Of a DNA stretch of 64,000 nucleotides, positions 51,644 to 62,879 are shown one piece after another. The DNA comes from Hemibagrus wyckioides (taxonomy: Eukaryota > Chordata > Actinopteri > Siluriformes > Bagridae), in assembly GCF_019097595.1 (NCBI RefSeq), contig NC_080732.1:6225854-6289853 (forward strand). Reading direction: 5' to 3'. The notes under the pieces were generated by a model. The model searched no databases. It was not told where the DNA came from and worked only from the letters and a program-made list of their open reading frames with translations. The translations under genes were made by a program, and so were the position numbers. Position 1 is the stretch's first letter, and the number at the start of each line of letters is the position of its first letter.

Positions 51644-54064
51644 CATACAGATTGTTTATGTGTGCCTTGAGTTTGAGAATAATAAGCAACACTGTTGGTT
51701 AAATTAGCAATTCATATCAATATCAATGTGTGTCCAGACAAAGCTGTTCGATCACGACAATGTGAAATATCTGAAGAAGATTCTGGATGAGCTGGAGAAA
51801 GTTATGGATCAGGTGGAAACGGAGCTGCAGCGGAGAGCAGAGGAGACACCAGGTAACCGAACATGCTTACTGCAGCTTTAAAATTAAAGCTGCCATTTGT
51901 AATTTGTAACAAAAGTGTTTTTAGACTTAATCATATTACTGGTTATTCACAATATTGCTGTGGAGTGTATCAGACTTTAGTTTTTTCATTTCATATGACC
52001 TTTTCAGCTCCGCCCCTTTTCCTTAAAAGACATCTTACCCTGCGTATATACACTGATCAGCCATAACATTATGAGCACTAACAGGTGAAGTGAATAAGAC
52101 TGATTATCTCCTCATCATGGCACCTGTTAGTGGGTGGGATATATTAGGCAGCAAGTGAACATTTTGTCCTCAAAGTTGATGTGTTAGAAGCAGGAAAAAT
52201 GGACAAGCGTAAGGATTTGAGTGAGATTGACAAAAGCTAAATTGTGATGGCTAGACGACTGGATCAGAGCATCTCCAAAAGTGCAGCTCTTGTGGGGTGT
52301 TCCTGGTCAGTATCTGTCAAAAGTGGTTCAAGAATGGAACAGTGGTGAACCGGCGACAGGGTCATGGGCGGCCAAGGCTCATTGATCCACGTGGGGAGTG
52401 AAGGCTGGCCCGTGTGATCCGATCCAACAGACGAGCTACTGTTGCTCAAACTGCTGAAGAAGTTAATGCTGGTTCTGATAGAAAGGTGTCAGAATACACA
52501 GTGCATCGCAGTTTGTTGCATATGGGCTGCGTCAAGGTGCCCATGCTGACCCCTGTATACCATTAAAAGCGCCAGCAATGGGCACATGAGCTTCAGAACT
52601 GGACCACGGAGCAATGGAAGAAGATGGCCTGGTCTGATAAATCACGTTTTCTTTTACATCACGTGGGTGGCTGGATGGGTGTGCTTTGCTTACCTGAGGA
52701 ACACATGGCACCAGGATGCACTATGGGAAGAAGGAAGGCTGGTGGAAGCAGTGTTTGTTCTACAGGGAATACTTAGTTTCTGCTGGACCAACAAGTCTGA
52801 TCCATGGAGGCCCCACCTCGCAACTTAAAGGATCTGCTGCTAACATCTTGGTGCCAGATACCACAGCACACCTTCAGGGATCTAGTGGAGTCCATGCCTC
52901 AATGGGTCATGGCTGTTTTGGCAGCAAAAGAGGGGACAGGCAGGTGGTCATAATGTTATGGCTGATTAGTGTACTATGTTATGTTTTCTTTGCAGTTTCA
53001 GGTCTCATTACTGAGATATTCATAAAAACTCTTTGACACTGCAAGAACATTGTCTTTGGATGTAGTTGCACGAAATCAACTACCAGCAAGCACACTATAA
53101 TTCCACACTGTAATTTATTCTGAAACAGATCACAGTTTACATGATTTACATGATTTAGTGTCATTACATTTACATGCTAATGACACTACCTGTAGGAGGT
53201 GGTGGGAGTTCGGTTGCACTGGAACTGTGCTGTGATTCCTGTGAATGTGAACGCAACTCCTACTCGGCTCTGCACTTGTTCAGGAAGTAAAGAAACCTGC
53301 GTGTGTGTTTTAGCTGATGATGATATCATTAGTTTCACATAGTTTCATCTCACCTCTTCTGTGTCAGGAGTTGAGATGCCTTACTGTGCATAATAGCACC
53401 AAAATAATAATAAAAATAAAAAAACAAAATATGGTGAGTCGTGTTGTTGCGTTCTGTATGCACGTTTGGGATCATGTAAGTTGAATGCAAATGCATTGGG
53501 GTTCAGTAGAATCATGTGAAGCCAGACCAATGCTGCTGGGGCGACTGGAACAACAGCTCAGATTCAGACCTCAGCAAACATGCTCTGTGTGAAAACCCAC
53601 CTAAAACTACAAATCTCAGTTAACGACCACAAAATTGGTCCATAAACCACAATATTCTCCTTATATCTCCTACTTATTCACCTGACATTTCTCCTCTCTC
53701 TCTTTCCCCAGAGGAAGGAACTCAGCAGTCGTGGCTATGCGGCGAGTTTTTCAGCATGGCCGACGTTTCGCTCGCCGTCACGCTCCACCGGCTCAATTTC
53801 CTAGGCCTCTCGCGTCGTTATTGGGGCAATGGCACGCGGCTCAATCTGGAGTCGTACTACGATCGCGTCCTGGAGCGCCCTACGTTCCGCCGGGTCCTCG
53901 GCCATGTCAACAACATCCTCATATCGGCCGTGTTACCAACTGCTTTCAGAGTGGCCAGGAAAAGAGCGCCCACCTTCATAGGGACCACGGTGTTAATCGG
54001 ATTGTTAGGAGGTGCGACATATTTGGCTTTCCTTTATTTTAAAAAGCGACTGCTTGTGTCCTGA
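47887..54064 (+). CDS. gdap1: Ganglioside-induced differentiation-associated protein 1, complete coding region in six exons
   Basis: GDAP1 is an atypical glutathione S-transferase-like protein, tail-anchored in the mitochondrial outer membrane, that affects fission, membrane contacts and redox balance; human mutations cause Charcot-Marie-Tooth disease. Six exons (47887-48036, 48990-49182, 50517-50690, 51464-51558, 51738-51852, 53712-54064) join in frame into 359 codons plus stop (human 358). A poorly conserved N-terminal extension precedes the thioredoxin-fold GST-N domain (about residues 38-115, LYHWTQSFSSQK, SLPLSEHNEPWFMRLN). Then come the long GDAP1-specific alpha-loop, a GST-C domain with LGHVNNILISAVLPTAFRVA, and a hydrophobic anchor (about 331-352) with a basic tail. 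The ATG is the first in its exon and has a good context (AAAATGG). Confidence 0.96.
48320..48560. repeat. Degraded dispersed repeat in gdap1 intron 1
   Basis: CATCCATCCATC, GGTCAGGGCCACGGTGGATC and CAGGATCGAAC-GGGCCCTGGAGCT resemble a common fish repeat with a tRNA-like end. Confidence 0.5.
48990..49182 (+). CDS. gdap1: gdap1 exon 2 (GST-N domain)
   Basis: The acceptor TGTGTTGCAG opens VRLAIAEKGLQCKEYDVSLP, then LSEHNEPWFMRLNPAGEVPV and CDPTQIMDYLEETFND. This is the body of the thioredoxin-like GST-N domain, with the GEVPVL cis-proline motif. It ends one base into a codon at GTAAAC. Confidence 0.94.
49557..49747 (+). mobile_element. Tc1-like derivative, family II, copy C (191 bp)
   Basis: CACCGATCAGGCATAAC and its inverted copy are flanked by TA on both sides. 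Only the [20 protein letters not shown] segment and the 3' tail remain, so it carries two deletions relative to copy D. It lies in gdap1 intron 2. Its 3' junction matches copy E rather than copies A and B. Confidence 0.88.
50170..50335 (+). repeat. Dispersed repeat, relative of 14223
   Basis: CTGTGCTCTCTAGGTGGAAG, TCACCTGTCAATCACGGTAA and CACTAGCCAACAGTGTGTG, then ATGCAGAAGAGGGTAGATAG. In gdap1 intron 2. Confidence 0.6.
50517..50690 (+). CDS. gdap1: gdap1 exon 3 (linker, start of GST-C)
   Basis: The acceptor TGATTTAG and the donor GTAAGT bracket 174 nt encoding KTPKLIPETGSTYYHRVQHY, RELLDSLPMDAYTHGCILHP and ELTVDSHIPAYANTRIR. The block LLDSLPMDAYTHGCILHPELTVDS is strongly conserved in GDAP1. 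It enters and leaves in phase 1. Confidence 0.94.
50948..51056 (+). repeat. Compound pentanucleotide array TTTTA / TTTAA
   Basis: About 14 TTTTA units, one interruption, then about 8 TTTAA units, in gdap1 intron 3. Confidence 0.93.
51464..51558 (+). CDS. gdap1: gdap1 exon 4 (alpha-loop, part)
   Basis: A 95-nt exon with acceptor CTCCCACAG encodes QIGNTESELKKLAEENPELK followed by DAYISKQRRLK, ending at GTGAGG. It forms part of the family-specific helical loop inserted between the GST domains. Confidence 0.93.
51612..51641 (+). repeat. GAT trinucleotide run
   Basis: About ten GAT units in the short gdap1 intron 4. Confidence 0.95.
51738..51852 (+). CDS. gdap1: gdap1 exon 5 (alpha-loop, coiled segment)
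   Basis: A 115-nt exon with acceptor GTGTCCAG and donor GTAACC encodes TKLFDHDNVKYLKKILDELE, then KVMDQVETELQRRAEETP. The heptad-like helix matches GDAP1. Confidence 0.94.
52051..52971 (+). mobile_element. Tc1-like element, family II, longest copy (D)
   Basis: 921 bp with TA flanks and CACTGATCAG-CATAACATTATG ends. It holds N-terminal, middle and 3' parts of the transposase region with several deletions, so it best shows what copies A, B, C and E have lost. In gdap1 intron 5. Confidence 0.9.
52200..52945 (+). pseudogene. Tc1-like transposase pseudogene, family II
   Basis: Translated pieces recognisable in different frames: the DNA-binding part (near 52260-52500), a middle part around 52560-52660 with WTTEQWKKMAWSDKSRF (first catalytic Asp context), and a C-terminal piece near 52880 (LVESMPQWVMAVLAAK). 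Stops and frame breaks occur throughout and the HDxxPxH/PDLNP region is missing. Confidence 0.75.
53712..54064 (+). CDS. gdap1: gdap1 exon 6 (GST-C end, membrane anchor, stop)
   Basis: After the acceptor CTCTTTCCCCAG the exon encodes the second half of the GST-C domain (MADVSLAVTLHRL, YYDRVLERPTFRRVLGHVN), the conserved NNILISAVLPTAFRVARKRA block and a hydrophobic 22-residue segment. It ends KKRLLVS before TGA at 54062-54064. Hydrophobic segment plus basic end is the usual tail-anchor layout for the mitochondrial outer membrane. Confidence 0.95.
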
Positions 54065-54730
54065 AGTAACCATAGGCTTTTTTTCATGGTCTCATAATTT
54101 TTTTTTTTAGCCTCTGCATCTATATACACTCTTATTTCTGGTCTAGAGATAATGGGTTGAGGTGATGTACAGTAAAATGACATGGATGTGACACTGTGTA
54201 CAGAAGGGCATTATCATGACTGTAGTACTCGTTTTCATCTTAAATATAGCCATTAGCGGACCATAGGAGTTAGGAATTGACCATAGATTCGAATTCATTT
54301 TTACAAATTGTACAAACCCTCACATCAATTTAACTCAGTTCAACCTTCCCCAATACAATACACGTCTGTTCAATTTAAAAAAAGCTTCTTAAAGCCAAGA
54401 AGCGTAGAAGAAATATCATGTACTTGCTTTCATACAAGTGAGTGTCTAGATTTAAAGCTCAGATAAAAATCAGTCCTTAGCAGCATCCTGCTCAGTCTCT
54501 TAAATTACGCCACTAGTTCATTTATATCTTAGGGAAATAGACCTCAATCAACGGCAAGTACAAATAACAGCCATGACGGAATTCAAAACAATCGCACCCA
54601 CATCTCTGGAGTGATCTAGCTGAGGTTGAGGAACTGTCGGAGCCAGAACGCACACATTCCCACGATTGTGTTTATATTAGAGCTGTGCTACACAAGCTTT
54701 TGCAAGTCTTTGTGACTTATTCGTCAAAGC

Positions 54731-54766
<36 letters not shown>

Positions 54767-55180
54767 TGAATGAGATCATTTGCTTCTCCTGCTCAGGATT
54801 GTTTTATTGTCTGGAAAGTACAGTGATCATGGAAATATATGCACATTTAAGCACTTTTGGTTTAATCCTGTGTAGAATGTTACAAACACCTTCTGTATTG
54901 TGTCCCGAACTTTCCACAGTGACTAATAAACTGCACACTAGTGAGCATGTGCCGATTAATCGACTGTACCGTATATATAATAAAATCGACATGATTTGTT
55001 TTTCGGACTCAATTCAATCGGAGCTTGTTTTATTTCATTATTGGTTTGGTTTATTTAGTGAAGCCGTACATTTCATCAGACTTGTGTTCGGTACCAGGAA
55101 ACAAAGTCAGATCAAACCAATCCTGGCTTTTCTTTAACTGTGTTGTATGGAACTGTCCTATATTATAATAAAATAACTCA
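54065..55180 (+). other. gdap1: Probable gdap1 3'UTR
   Basis: About 1.1 kb without transposon homology follows the stop codon. It contains a GT microsatellite (about 54732-54758) and several AATAAA signals, near 54924, 54979 and 55167. The 55167 signal lies just before a Tc1-like insertion at 55225. The actual cleavage site cannot be chosen from sequence. Confidence 0.4.
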
Positions 55181-55224
55181 GCCTGGCAATGCACTATGTT
55201 CATATGCAGTCATTTTAATACATA

Positions 55225-55719
55225 CACCGACCAGGCATAACATTATGACCACCTGCCTAATATTGTGTTGGTCCCCCTTTTGCTGCCAAAACAGCCCTGA
55301 CCCGTCATGCACTGTGTATTCTGACACCTTTCTATCAGAACCAGCATTAACTTCTTCAGCAATTTCAGCAACAGTAGCACGTCTGTTGGATTGCATCACA
55401 CGGGTCAGCCTTCTCTCCTCATGTGCATCAATGAGCCTTGGCTGTCCATGACCCTGTCATCAGTTCACCACTGTTCCTTCCTTGGAGCACTTTTGATAAA
55501 TACTGACCACTGCAGACCGGGAACACCCCACAAGAGCTGCAGTTTTCCCTCAAATCCTTACGCTCGCCCATTTTTCCTGCTTCTAACACATCAACTTTAA
55601 GGACAAAATGTTCACTCCCTGCCTAATATATCCCACCCACTAACAGGTGCCATGATGAGGAGATAATCAGTCTTACTCTCTTAACCTCTCAGTGGTCATA
55701 ATGTTATGCCTGATCGCTG
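55225..55719 (-). mobile_element. Tc1-like deletion derivative, family II, copy E
   Basis: CACCGACCAGGCATAACATT ends with TA flanks. The minus strand has the SNRRATVAEIAEEVNAGSDR block, then a jump to the 3' tail at the junction shared with copy C. It lies just past the probable gdap1 poly(A) region. Confidence 0.9.
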
Positions 55720-55721
55720 TA

Positions 55722-56270
55722 CACTGGATATAAATAGTCGACACACCACTGGTAAAGTTTTAGGATCTTTTTCTACCTTTATGTGGTAACTTAGTGTTTA
55801 AGGTGTTGGACTATTGATCAGAAGGTTGTGAGTTTGAATCCTAAGTACACCAAGCTACCACTGCTGGGCCCCTGAGCAGGACCTTTAACCCTTAATTGTT
55901 TAATTGATAAATTGTAAGTTGCTCTGGATATGTTACCTTTAATTTGAAATAGCAGCCAAAATAATTGAGGTGTAAACATATTTTAAGGTATAAATGTTTT
56001 AAGGGGGAAAAAAAACAATATACAATAACCTGTTAATCCCTTAAAGCACTTTTTGCCTTTTTGCATATCCGGATTTGGGAATTTTATTCCAATTTTCCTT
56101 GCAACAATGCTCCAGATCTATCAAATCACATGGGCTCTCCAGTGCAAGCATCCAAGCCCTCATCTTAGTTCCTTAAAGCTTTAGAAGGTGTCTCCTTTGT
56201 CAGGGCTTTGTCACACTGGGTAAATTTCATGAACATGAAAAGTCGTCACAGAGGACTTTGAACGTTTCTG
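55722..56270. repeat. MITE-like end with SINE inserted beside it
   Basis: ACTGGATATAAATAGTCGAC is a MITE-type end like 21535. At 55783-55930 a tRNA-headed SINE-like copy follows (TTAAGGTGTTGGACTATTGA, TAAGTTGCTCTGGATA). The sequence after it is AT-rich and may be the rest of the MITE. Confidence 0.5.
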
Positions 56271-56765
56271 TTTCTCTACAACATGACATTTTATTTTGGT
56301 TAAGGATTTTCATACCTGCTACAAAGTAAGTGTTTGCTCAGGACATTCCACAACATGAAGCGTAGCTATAAATGAATAAAACATGTCATGTTTGTTAGGT
56401 AAAAAAAAATCGCAGTGGTGTAAAATATTACAAGTTACTAAAAAACGATAAAGTTCTGGGAGGTAACTTTTCCTCTAACTGCTGACTCCCAAGTGTTATA
56501 TTCCTTCCTTCATCATATGCTAATCACCTTCTGAGAAATATCAGTAGAGAATTTAACTGTACAATTCTATTCAGAAAGTAAAAAAAAGCAAAATTTGGTT
56601 CAATTTCACATCCAGACAGCTATAATATAGCTAAGGAGCATGTTTACACTTTCAAATAGACTACAGCTATTATTTTATCAACTTTATTTTTATACAATGA
56701 AACAGTACATTCCTTGACAACAGCAGTGACTTGAATAAATAAGCAAAAATAAGATGAGCAGATAG

Positions 56766-57306
56766 AAAACGCTTCTTTCTTCTTCTTCTTCTTCTTCTTT
56801 CGGATTTTCCCTTCAGGGGTCGCCACAGAGAATCATCTCTCCCCACCTATCCCTATCTTCTGCATCCTCCTTCCTGGCAGCTCCATGTCCAACATTCTCC
56901 TACCGATATACTCACTCTCCCTCCTCTGGACATGTCCAAACCATCTTAATCTGGCCTCCCTAACTTTGTCCCCCAAACGTCCAACATGAGCCGTCCCTCT
57001 GATGTACTCGTTCAAAGAGAACCTCAACATCTTCAGCTCTGCTACCTCCAGCTTTGACTCCTGTCTCTTCCTCAGTGACACTGCCTCTAAACCATACAGC
57101 ATGGCCAGACACCACTGTCTCGTACACCTTCTCCTTGATTCTCGCCGATATTTTTCTATCACACAGAACTCCTGACACCTTTCTCCACCCATTCCAACCT
57201 ACCTGCACTCGCTTCTTTACCTCTTTCCCACACTACTCTGGACTGTTGACCCCAAGTACTTAAACTCCTGTACCTTCTTCACCTCTTCACCCTGTAATCT
57301 TACTGT
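56766..57306 (-). pseudogene. Non-LTR retrotransposon 3' fragment, second copy
   Basis: The minus strand ends in the same GAA-repeat tail and RCGDP-type 3' region as 19744. Pieces VGWNGWRKVSGVLCDRKISA and LRWFGHVQRRESEYIGRRML are recognisable, with internal deletions and frame breaks. It extends slightly further 5' than the other copy (a YLGSTVQSS-type segment, degraded). Confidence 0.8.
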
Positions 57307-57309
57307 TAG

Positions 57310-58660
57310 TTGAGCTTGACAGTATATGTCATTATTATCGCTACTGGTTTATCAGGTTGACCGTTTTAAAGTCCACTTGCCATATAAGGTAACAAGAAGT
57401 GACTTTTCTGGTGATGGTGTATTATTTTTGTATTTTATTATACTAATATTGATTAAAATTTATAGAATATTTAAACATTAAATATACATTTTTAAATACT
57501 TCACATAGATTAGGATATAATAAAAATCCTTAGCACACACATCTAGAAATATGGGTGAAAATATAATAATAAAAAATAGGATGAAATTATAGAATCAAAT
57601 CTTCACTTGATCCCTATCTTTAATTTGTAACCAGATGACGTTATAAATAACGTGTATACCTGTATAAAAACATAAAAACAACGATTTAATAATGTTTCTT
57701 TTCCTCTAGGTGGCAGTAAACTCCTACTTCCTGGACACATCAGAATGCACTTCCTTAGTTAGTATCAGATTTCCACTGTGTTCCAATCCTGTTTCCAGGA
57801 CCCTTGTAGACCTTCCCTCAAACCTCTGAAGTGTCTAACACCTACAATCACACAAGTGTACAAGGCACATGACCTGCACAGATTTACCTGAAGTGATCTG
57901 AATAAAAATAAAGTCATGGAAACAGGTCTTGAGACGGCTAAGGGTTAAACCAAGGGAGCATGAAGTGAAGGAGGGTGCCTTCAAAAAAAAAAAAAAGAGT
58001 ATTGGCACGCAGAACAAGAGTGGCCTCTAATCTAGTTAAGGTGCAGCTGGAAAAACAAACCGCAAGCTGGATATATGCATTGCGTGTCCTATTGTTCAGC
58101 TGATTGGACTTGACGTCTCACTATTCCGTTGTTTAAAATTCGGCAGGTGTTTTGCGGCAATAGGACAAGGCCAAAATCTAGGCAGTATTTTCCATTGCAG
58201 TTCTCCAGGAATCCGAATTAGTTCAATAGAGCCGTTGTGGAGCCAAGAAAGTCAAATATATCTGGCAAATGCAGGCAGAGACGGATTCTGTGAAGGGTAA
58301 ATCTCAAAAATCCCAGTTCAAGAACTTCAAAACCTCAGACAAAAGAATAACAGTATGATGCAAACGGCTGCCAAAAAAGGGATGCTGCCCTATAATGCTG
58401 CACAATATATTCGAGTGCAGATTTCATTTTGGCATGGCTTAGTTGTCACTTTGAAGTAATGCAAACACAACCGTTCATTAAAACATATGTTATTTGCAGA
58501 CTGGGACATATCTAATATCTTTGCATTTCGCTGAGGGTTCCGGCACTCTTCACTTTTAGTGCGTTTTGTATTAGATTAGAATTTGGGTTCGTTTTAATCC
58601 CTCAGTGGGTGGCTTTAATCAACACTTAGAAAATCAACATTTGGAAAATTTTTAGGGTTT
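57310..58660. other. AT-rich DNA without a recognised feature
   Basis: I see no conserved frame, RNA gene or clear repeat here. Confidence 0.5.
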
Positions 58661-58664
58661 AATG

Positions 58665-59080
58665 TACACTGTCCATCCTGCAATTATCCAATCAGCCAAT
58701 CAAGTGGCAGCAGCTCAGGGCATAAAATCAAGAACCAAGAGCTTCAGTTATTGTTCACATCAAACATCAGAATGGGGGAAGAAGTGATTTCAGTGACTTG
58801 GATTTCAGTGGCTTGGATTGCCGCATGGTTGTTGGTGCCAGTCTGGCTGGTGCGAGTATTTAGGAAACATAATAGTCACTAGAATGGAGGGAAAAACAAA
58901 AAAACATCCAGCTCCTCATTTAGAAACACCTTTTTGATGAGCAACGGCTAGAGCTGAGAGGAAGATTACATTAACACTCAAATAATCACACAGCATTCAT
59001 GAATGCACAACATGCCAAACCTTGTGGTAGATGGGATACAACAGCAGAAGAGCAAATCACTGTAAAATTTCATGACGGTT
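58665..59080 (+). mobile_element. Degenerate Tc1-like relic, fourth family
   Basis: The subterminal block ATCAGCCAATCAAGTGGCAG is followed by CATCAAACATCAGAATGGGG, GCATGGTTGTTGGTGCCAGT, GAGTATTTAGGAAAC and ACAACAGCAGAAGAGCA. These are the start of a Tc1 transposase gene in order, with large deletions. Confidence 0.65.
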
Positions 59081-59114
59081 AAACTTAGAAATGAAAGTTC
59101 ACCTGCTGAACTGC

Positions 59115-59330
59115 ACCTGCACATATACATTACAGCACGGTGAAATTCTTTCTTTGCATATCCCAGCTTTCGAGGTTGGGGTCAGAGCACAGGGTCAGCC
59201 ATGAGACAGCACCATGAAGCAGTGAGGGTTAAGGGCCTTGTTTAGGGGCCCTACATTGGCAGCTTGGCAGTGCTGGGGCTTGAACTCTGATCTTTCGATC
59301 AACAACCAAGAGCCTTGACCACTTAAAAAA
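59115..59330 (-). repeat. SINE-like repeat, minus orientation
   Basis: Same family as 4035-4250 (GTGAAATTCTTTCTTTGCAT, GGGGCTTGAACTCTGATCTT, TCAACAACCAAGAGCCTTGA). Confidence 0.65.
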
Positions 59331-59677
59331 ACTCACCAGTGGTCAAAACTATGGATTACTTTGAGGTTTTTTTTTGAGATTATGGATTTATGGATCAATA
59401 CCCAAAACTTGTCATGACAATTGGAGTTCAAGACAAGAAATAAGATATAATAATAATAATAATAATCTTTTTTTTTTTTTTTGATGGAATGTTGTGCTCA
59501 AATTATCTGAAATATAGTAATGATATATGATTAATAAGTGTTCTATAATGGCAGGCTACAGATAATGAGTTTATTTTTTAAAAGTCACTTGAAATCTGAA
59601 AGAAAAACAAAACAAAACATTTTGTACATCACCCATGAGGCATTACAAGCACACACCAGCTTTAACTTTGAGAAAGG

Positions 59678-59678
59678 C

Positions 59679-59762
<84 letters not shown>
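59678..59762 (+). repeat. GATA tetranucleotide array
   Basis: About 21 perfect units. Next to it (59880-60000) is an AT-rich stretch with several AAAATATAACAAA and TACTAAATACAGA repeats. Confidence 0.97.
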
Positions 59763-59763
<1 letters not shown>

Positions 59764-60611
59764 CTTTATTCAATTTACAGCTCCCTGCAGTATTCACAAG
59801 CACAGGTAATAAGGTAATAAATAAAATAAGATAGGAATATAACAAACAAAAATACTAAATACACGAATTTAAGGGTACAAAATATAACAAAAAAATATAA
59901 CAAATAACCCGTAAAAAAATAAATATAACAAAAATATAACAAAAATACTAAATACAGATTTTAAAAAAAAATATATATATATATATAACAAAAAATACTA
60001 AATACAGAGATTTAAAGGTATATGAGATAAAGTAATGTGCAAAAAATAAGAATTTAAAGGTTCAGACATAATGAGGTAATGTGCAAAAACTGCTTGTTTA
60101 TGAGTCCTGTGCAAATCTCAGTGTATTGAAGAGAAAGATTTGCTTGTGTATAAGATACACACAAGATTCGTCTAGGATGAGGACAGTACACAATTAGGAT
60201 GCCAGCTTAGAAGTGTTGCACTACACAAAATCAGAGGGTTTATACATAAACACTGAGTAATGAGATAAGGGCACTGGTGGCTCAGTGGTAGGTTTAGTGG
60301 TTAAGGTGTTGGATTGGAATGTGTTTTGGAAACGTTGTGCTTTAGATTGATTATGGAAATGGAACTTTTTCTCCAAACATACCTTAGATGGAGTGTTGTT
60401 TAATTAAACTCATACCTTGCCAATCGTTAACCATGATGATGGTTACTATGCTATGGGGTTGTGTGGCAAATTTTGGAAGCAAACATGACACAGTCAGTCA
60501 AGAAGCTGAAAGAGGCTGACTTCTACAACAGGTCAAGGATTCAAAAAGTTCACTACTTCAGAAAATAAAGCTTTTTTTGTTTTTGGATTTGAACATCATT
60601 AAAAGAGAAGA

Positions 60612-60955
60612 GGGCAGCACGGTGGCTTAGTGGTTAGCACTGTTGCCTTACAGCAAGAAGGTCCTGGGTTCGAACAGGCAGGGGCCTTTCTGTGTAGAGT
60701 TTGCATGTTCTCCCCGTGCCTGCGTGGGTTTACTCTGGTTTCCTCCCACAGTACATTAGGTTGATTGGTAATTCTAAATTGCCCATAGGAGTGAGTGTGT
60801 GTGGTTGTCTGTCTATATGTGGCCCTGTGATGGACTGGTGACCTGTCCAGGGTGTTTGCCTTTTGCCCAATGTGTGCTGGGATAGGCTCCAGCAGACCCC
60901 CGTGACCCTAATTAGGAATAAAGCGGGTATAGACGATGGATGGATAAAAGAGAAG
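60612..60955 (+). repeat. tRNA-headed dispersed repeat, nearly complete
   Basis: The head GGTGGCTTAGTGGTTAGCAC and GGTTCGAAC (A/B-box-like) is followed by TTTGCATGTTCTCCCCGTGC, GGTTTCCTCCCACAGTAC, AAATTGCCCATAGGAGTGAG, GGGATAGGCTCCAGCAGACC and an ATGGATGGA end. A very common fish repeat. Its 3' half recurs at 1-210. Confidence 0.8.
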
Positions 60956-60959
60956 AGTG

Positions 60960-62340
60960 GGTGAAAATTCTTTACACAGAAATAGAAACTAAACGTTAGG
61001 CCACACAAAGTATTTGCAAGCTGTGATATCTGCCAAAGGGTGTCCAAACCTTTGCACAGGCCACAATTCCACTATTTCTTTAAGTTCATCAAGTCTTTTA
61101 ATTGTTTAGTTGTGTTATAAAAGTCATGTGTACTTAAACAATCAACAAAATATGTTTTGTAATATATGTATATGTAATATTATGTCATTTATGATTTGGG
61201 TGCCCAAACATTTTCGTCCAACTTTAAAACAGATAAAACGACCCAATTTGACCCGCTTAAGGGAATCTAGTCTGGAATCTTTTTGATATTGAGCCATTTT
61301 GCTTGTTAGAAGCGCTGCCCAATTTTGAGTGTGGATTCCCACGCAGGATTCATCAGAGTCATACGAGGGCTTTGAGATCTAACGGCACGCCGTGAAAGTC
61401 ACAACACAGCCGGCATGATTGGGTGTATTTAAGCGTGAGGTTCCGATCCGCTTACAGTATTTGTAACGATTTTTATTTGACTTTGACATTCATTTCGAGA
61501 AAATTTAGAAAGGAAGGTTTAGAAGAGAGTAGACACAAAATGTGGCTTAGACGTTTGGTTTTGGATTAAAATATTTGCCATGCACGCTTATTATACTTTT
61601 TAGCACAGAAATGTAGCTTCAGGCTATGTCTAGGGTTCAACTGAATGATTTTTGCTCAATTTTGCTGTCATGACGATGTGATAAATATCGTGCGAGAGGA
61701 CAAAACAAAGCCGGTAAATAGATTACAGAGATATGTAAATGATCACAATGGATTTTTGCCGTATTCTATCATTTTAATGGACGATCACAATCTGATGTAC
61801 ATATCAGAAGCTGTTTATTTGTGCCTTTGCATTATGTGGTTGCTTGGTAACCAGATTTATCTTCTATAGCCTGCGAGAGTGAGTGAAAAGATATTATCAT
61901 GGATATGGTGAGGAGTTCCTCGTTAATGTTAAGGAGTCTCCAGTGTCAGTGGAAAGAGGTAAAAGATCTTTCTTTAAGGCTTCTGTCTTAAGTCTTGTTT
62001 TTAGAGGGCTTAAACAGCTACATTTTTGCCGTGTTAATAATGTCAGGAAAGAGAGTGTACCTTGAGCTTCAGCTATGGTTTCCACGTTATCAAATGTAAC
62101 GATAACAGAGTCGAAGTATCTGTATCTATGTGTTTGTTCTTTAGTAAATAATAAAAAAAATTGGGGGGGATTGAGAATATTCAATTTTTTTCATTTCACT
62201 TCATTTGTATTGCAGTTTTAACAATGGATATTGTCTCAAAGCAGCTTTACAGAAGTATAGAAACCTAGAATAAAAAACGATAAAGTTTAAAGTTAAGTTC
62301 CTATTTATCCCTAAAAAATCTTTTCATTAGTAATTCTTTG
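60960..62340. other. No recognised gene
   Basis: It contains two short stretches (61040-61060 GGTGTCCAAACCTTTGCAC; 61198-61220) that look like Tc1-type terminal fragments. The rest shows nothing I can identify. Confidence 0.45.
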
Positions 62341-62394
62341 ACGCATCACACCACCCTGCCAAGTATTTTTCTATAACCACTTGTTCATCTGGTT

Positions 62395-62625
62395 GCTCCC
62401 TGTTCGGGGTCACTACAGCGGATCATTTGGTCTGCATGTTTTTCGATTTACGCCAGATGCTCTTCCTGATGCAACCCTCCCATTTCATCCAGGCTTGGGA
62501 CCAGCACTAATAGTCAATAGAAGAGTTAACTCTTCAGTGGCAGGGTTAGCTTCCTCGAACCCATCCCGTGGCAATGAGAGTGTGGGTTCCTGCCGCTGGA
62601 ACACCAGGAGGCCGAGTTTTCTATA
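62395..62625. repeat. Dispersed fish repeat
   Basis: GGGGTCACTACAGCGGATCA, TTTACGCCAGATGCTCTTCC, GATGCAACCCTCCCATTTCA and CAGGCTTGGGACC follow the order of a common fish repeat linked to LINE/SINE tails. Confidence 0.65.
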
Positions 62626-62879
62626 ACAACAACCGCCAGTATGGATTTATTCCATATATACAAGATGTGATGAGCAATTTCTTATTGACACAACATGAGC
62701 TGGGTGAATTTAACTCGTAAATGAAAAGCCCCCTTTTTTCCCTGATCAAGCTCATAGTGCTTTTTGTGAAGTGTTTGATGAACCCATACAAAAAGATGAT
62801 GAACAAAAATGATGTTTTCTCTGGAGAAAATCTATAGTGTTTACAAAAAGCATTGATTTGGGCTTGTTTTAATATGCAC

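Noticed and set aside
53731..54042. Arg/His/Pro-rich plus-strand frame overlapping gdap1 exon 6
   Set aside because: It is an out-of-frame shadow of the conserved GDAP1 reading frame.
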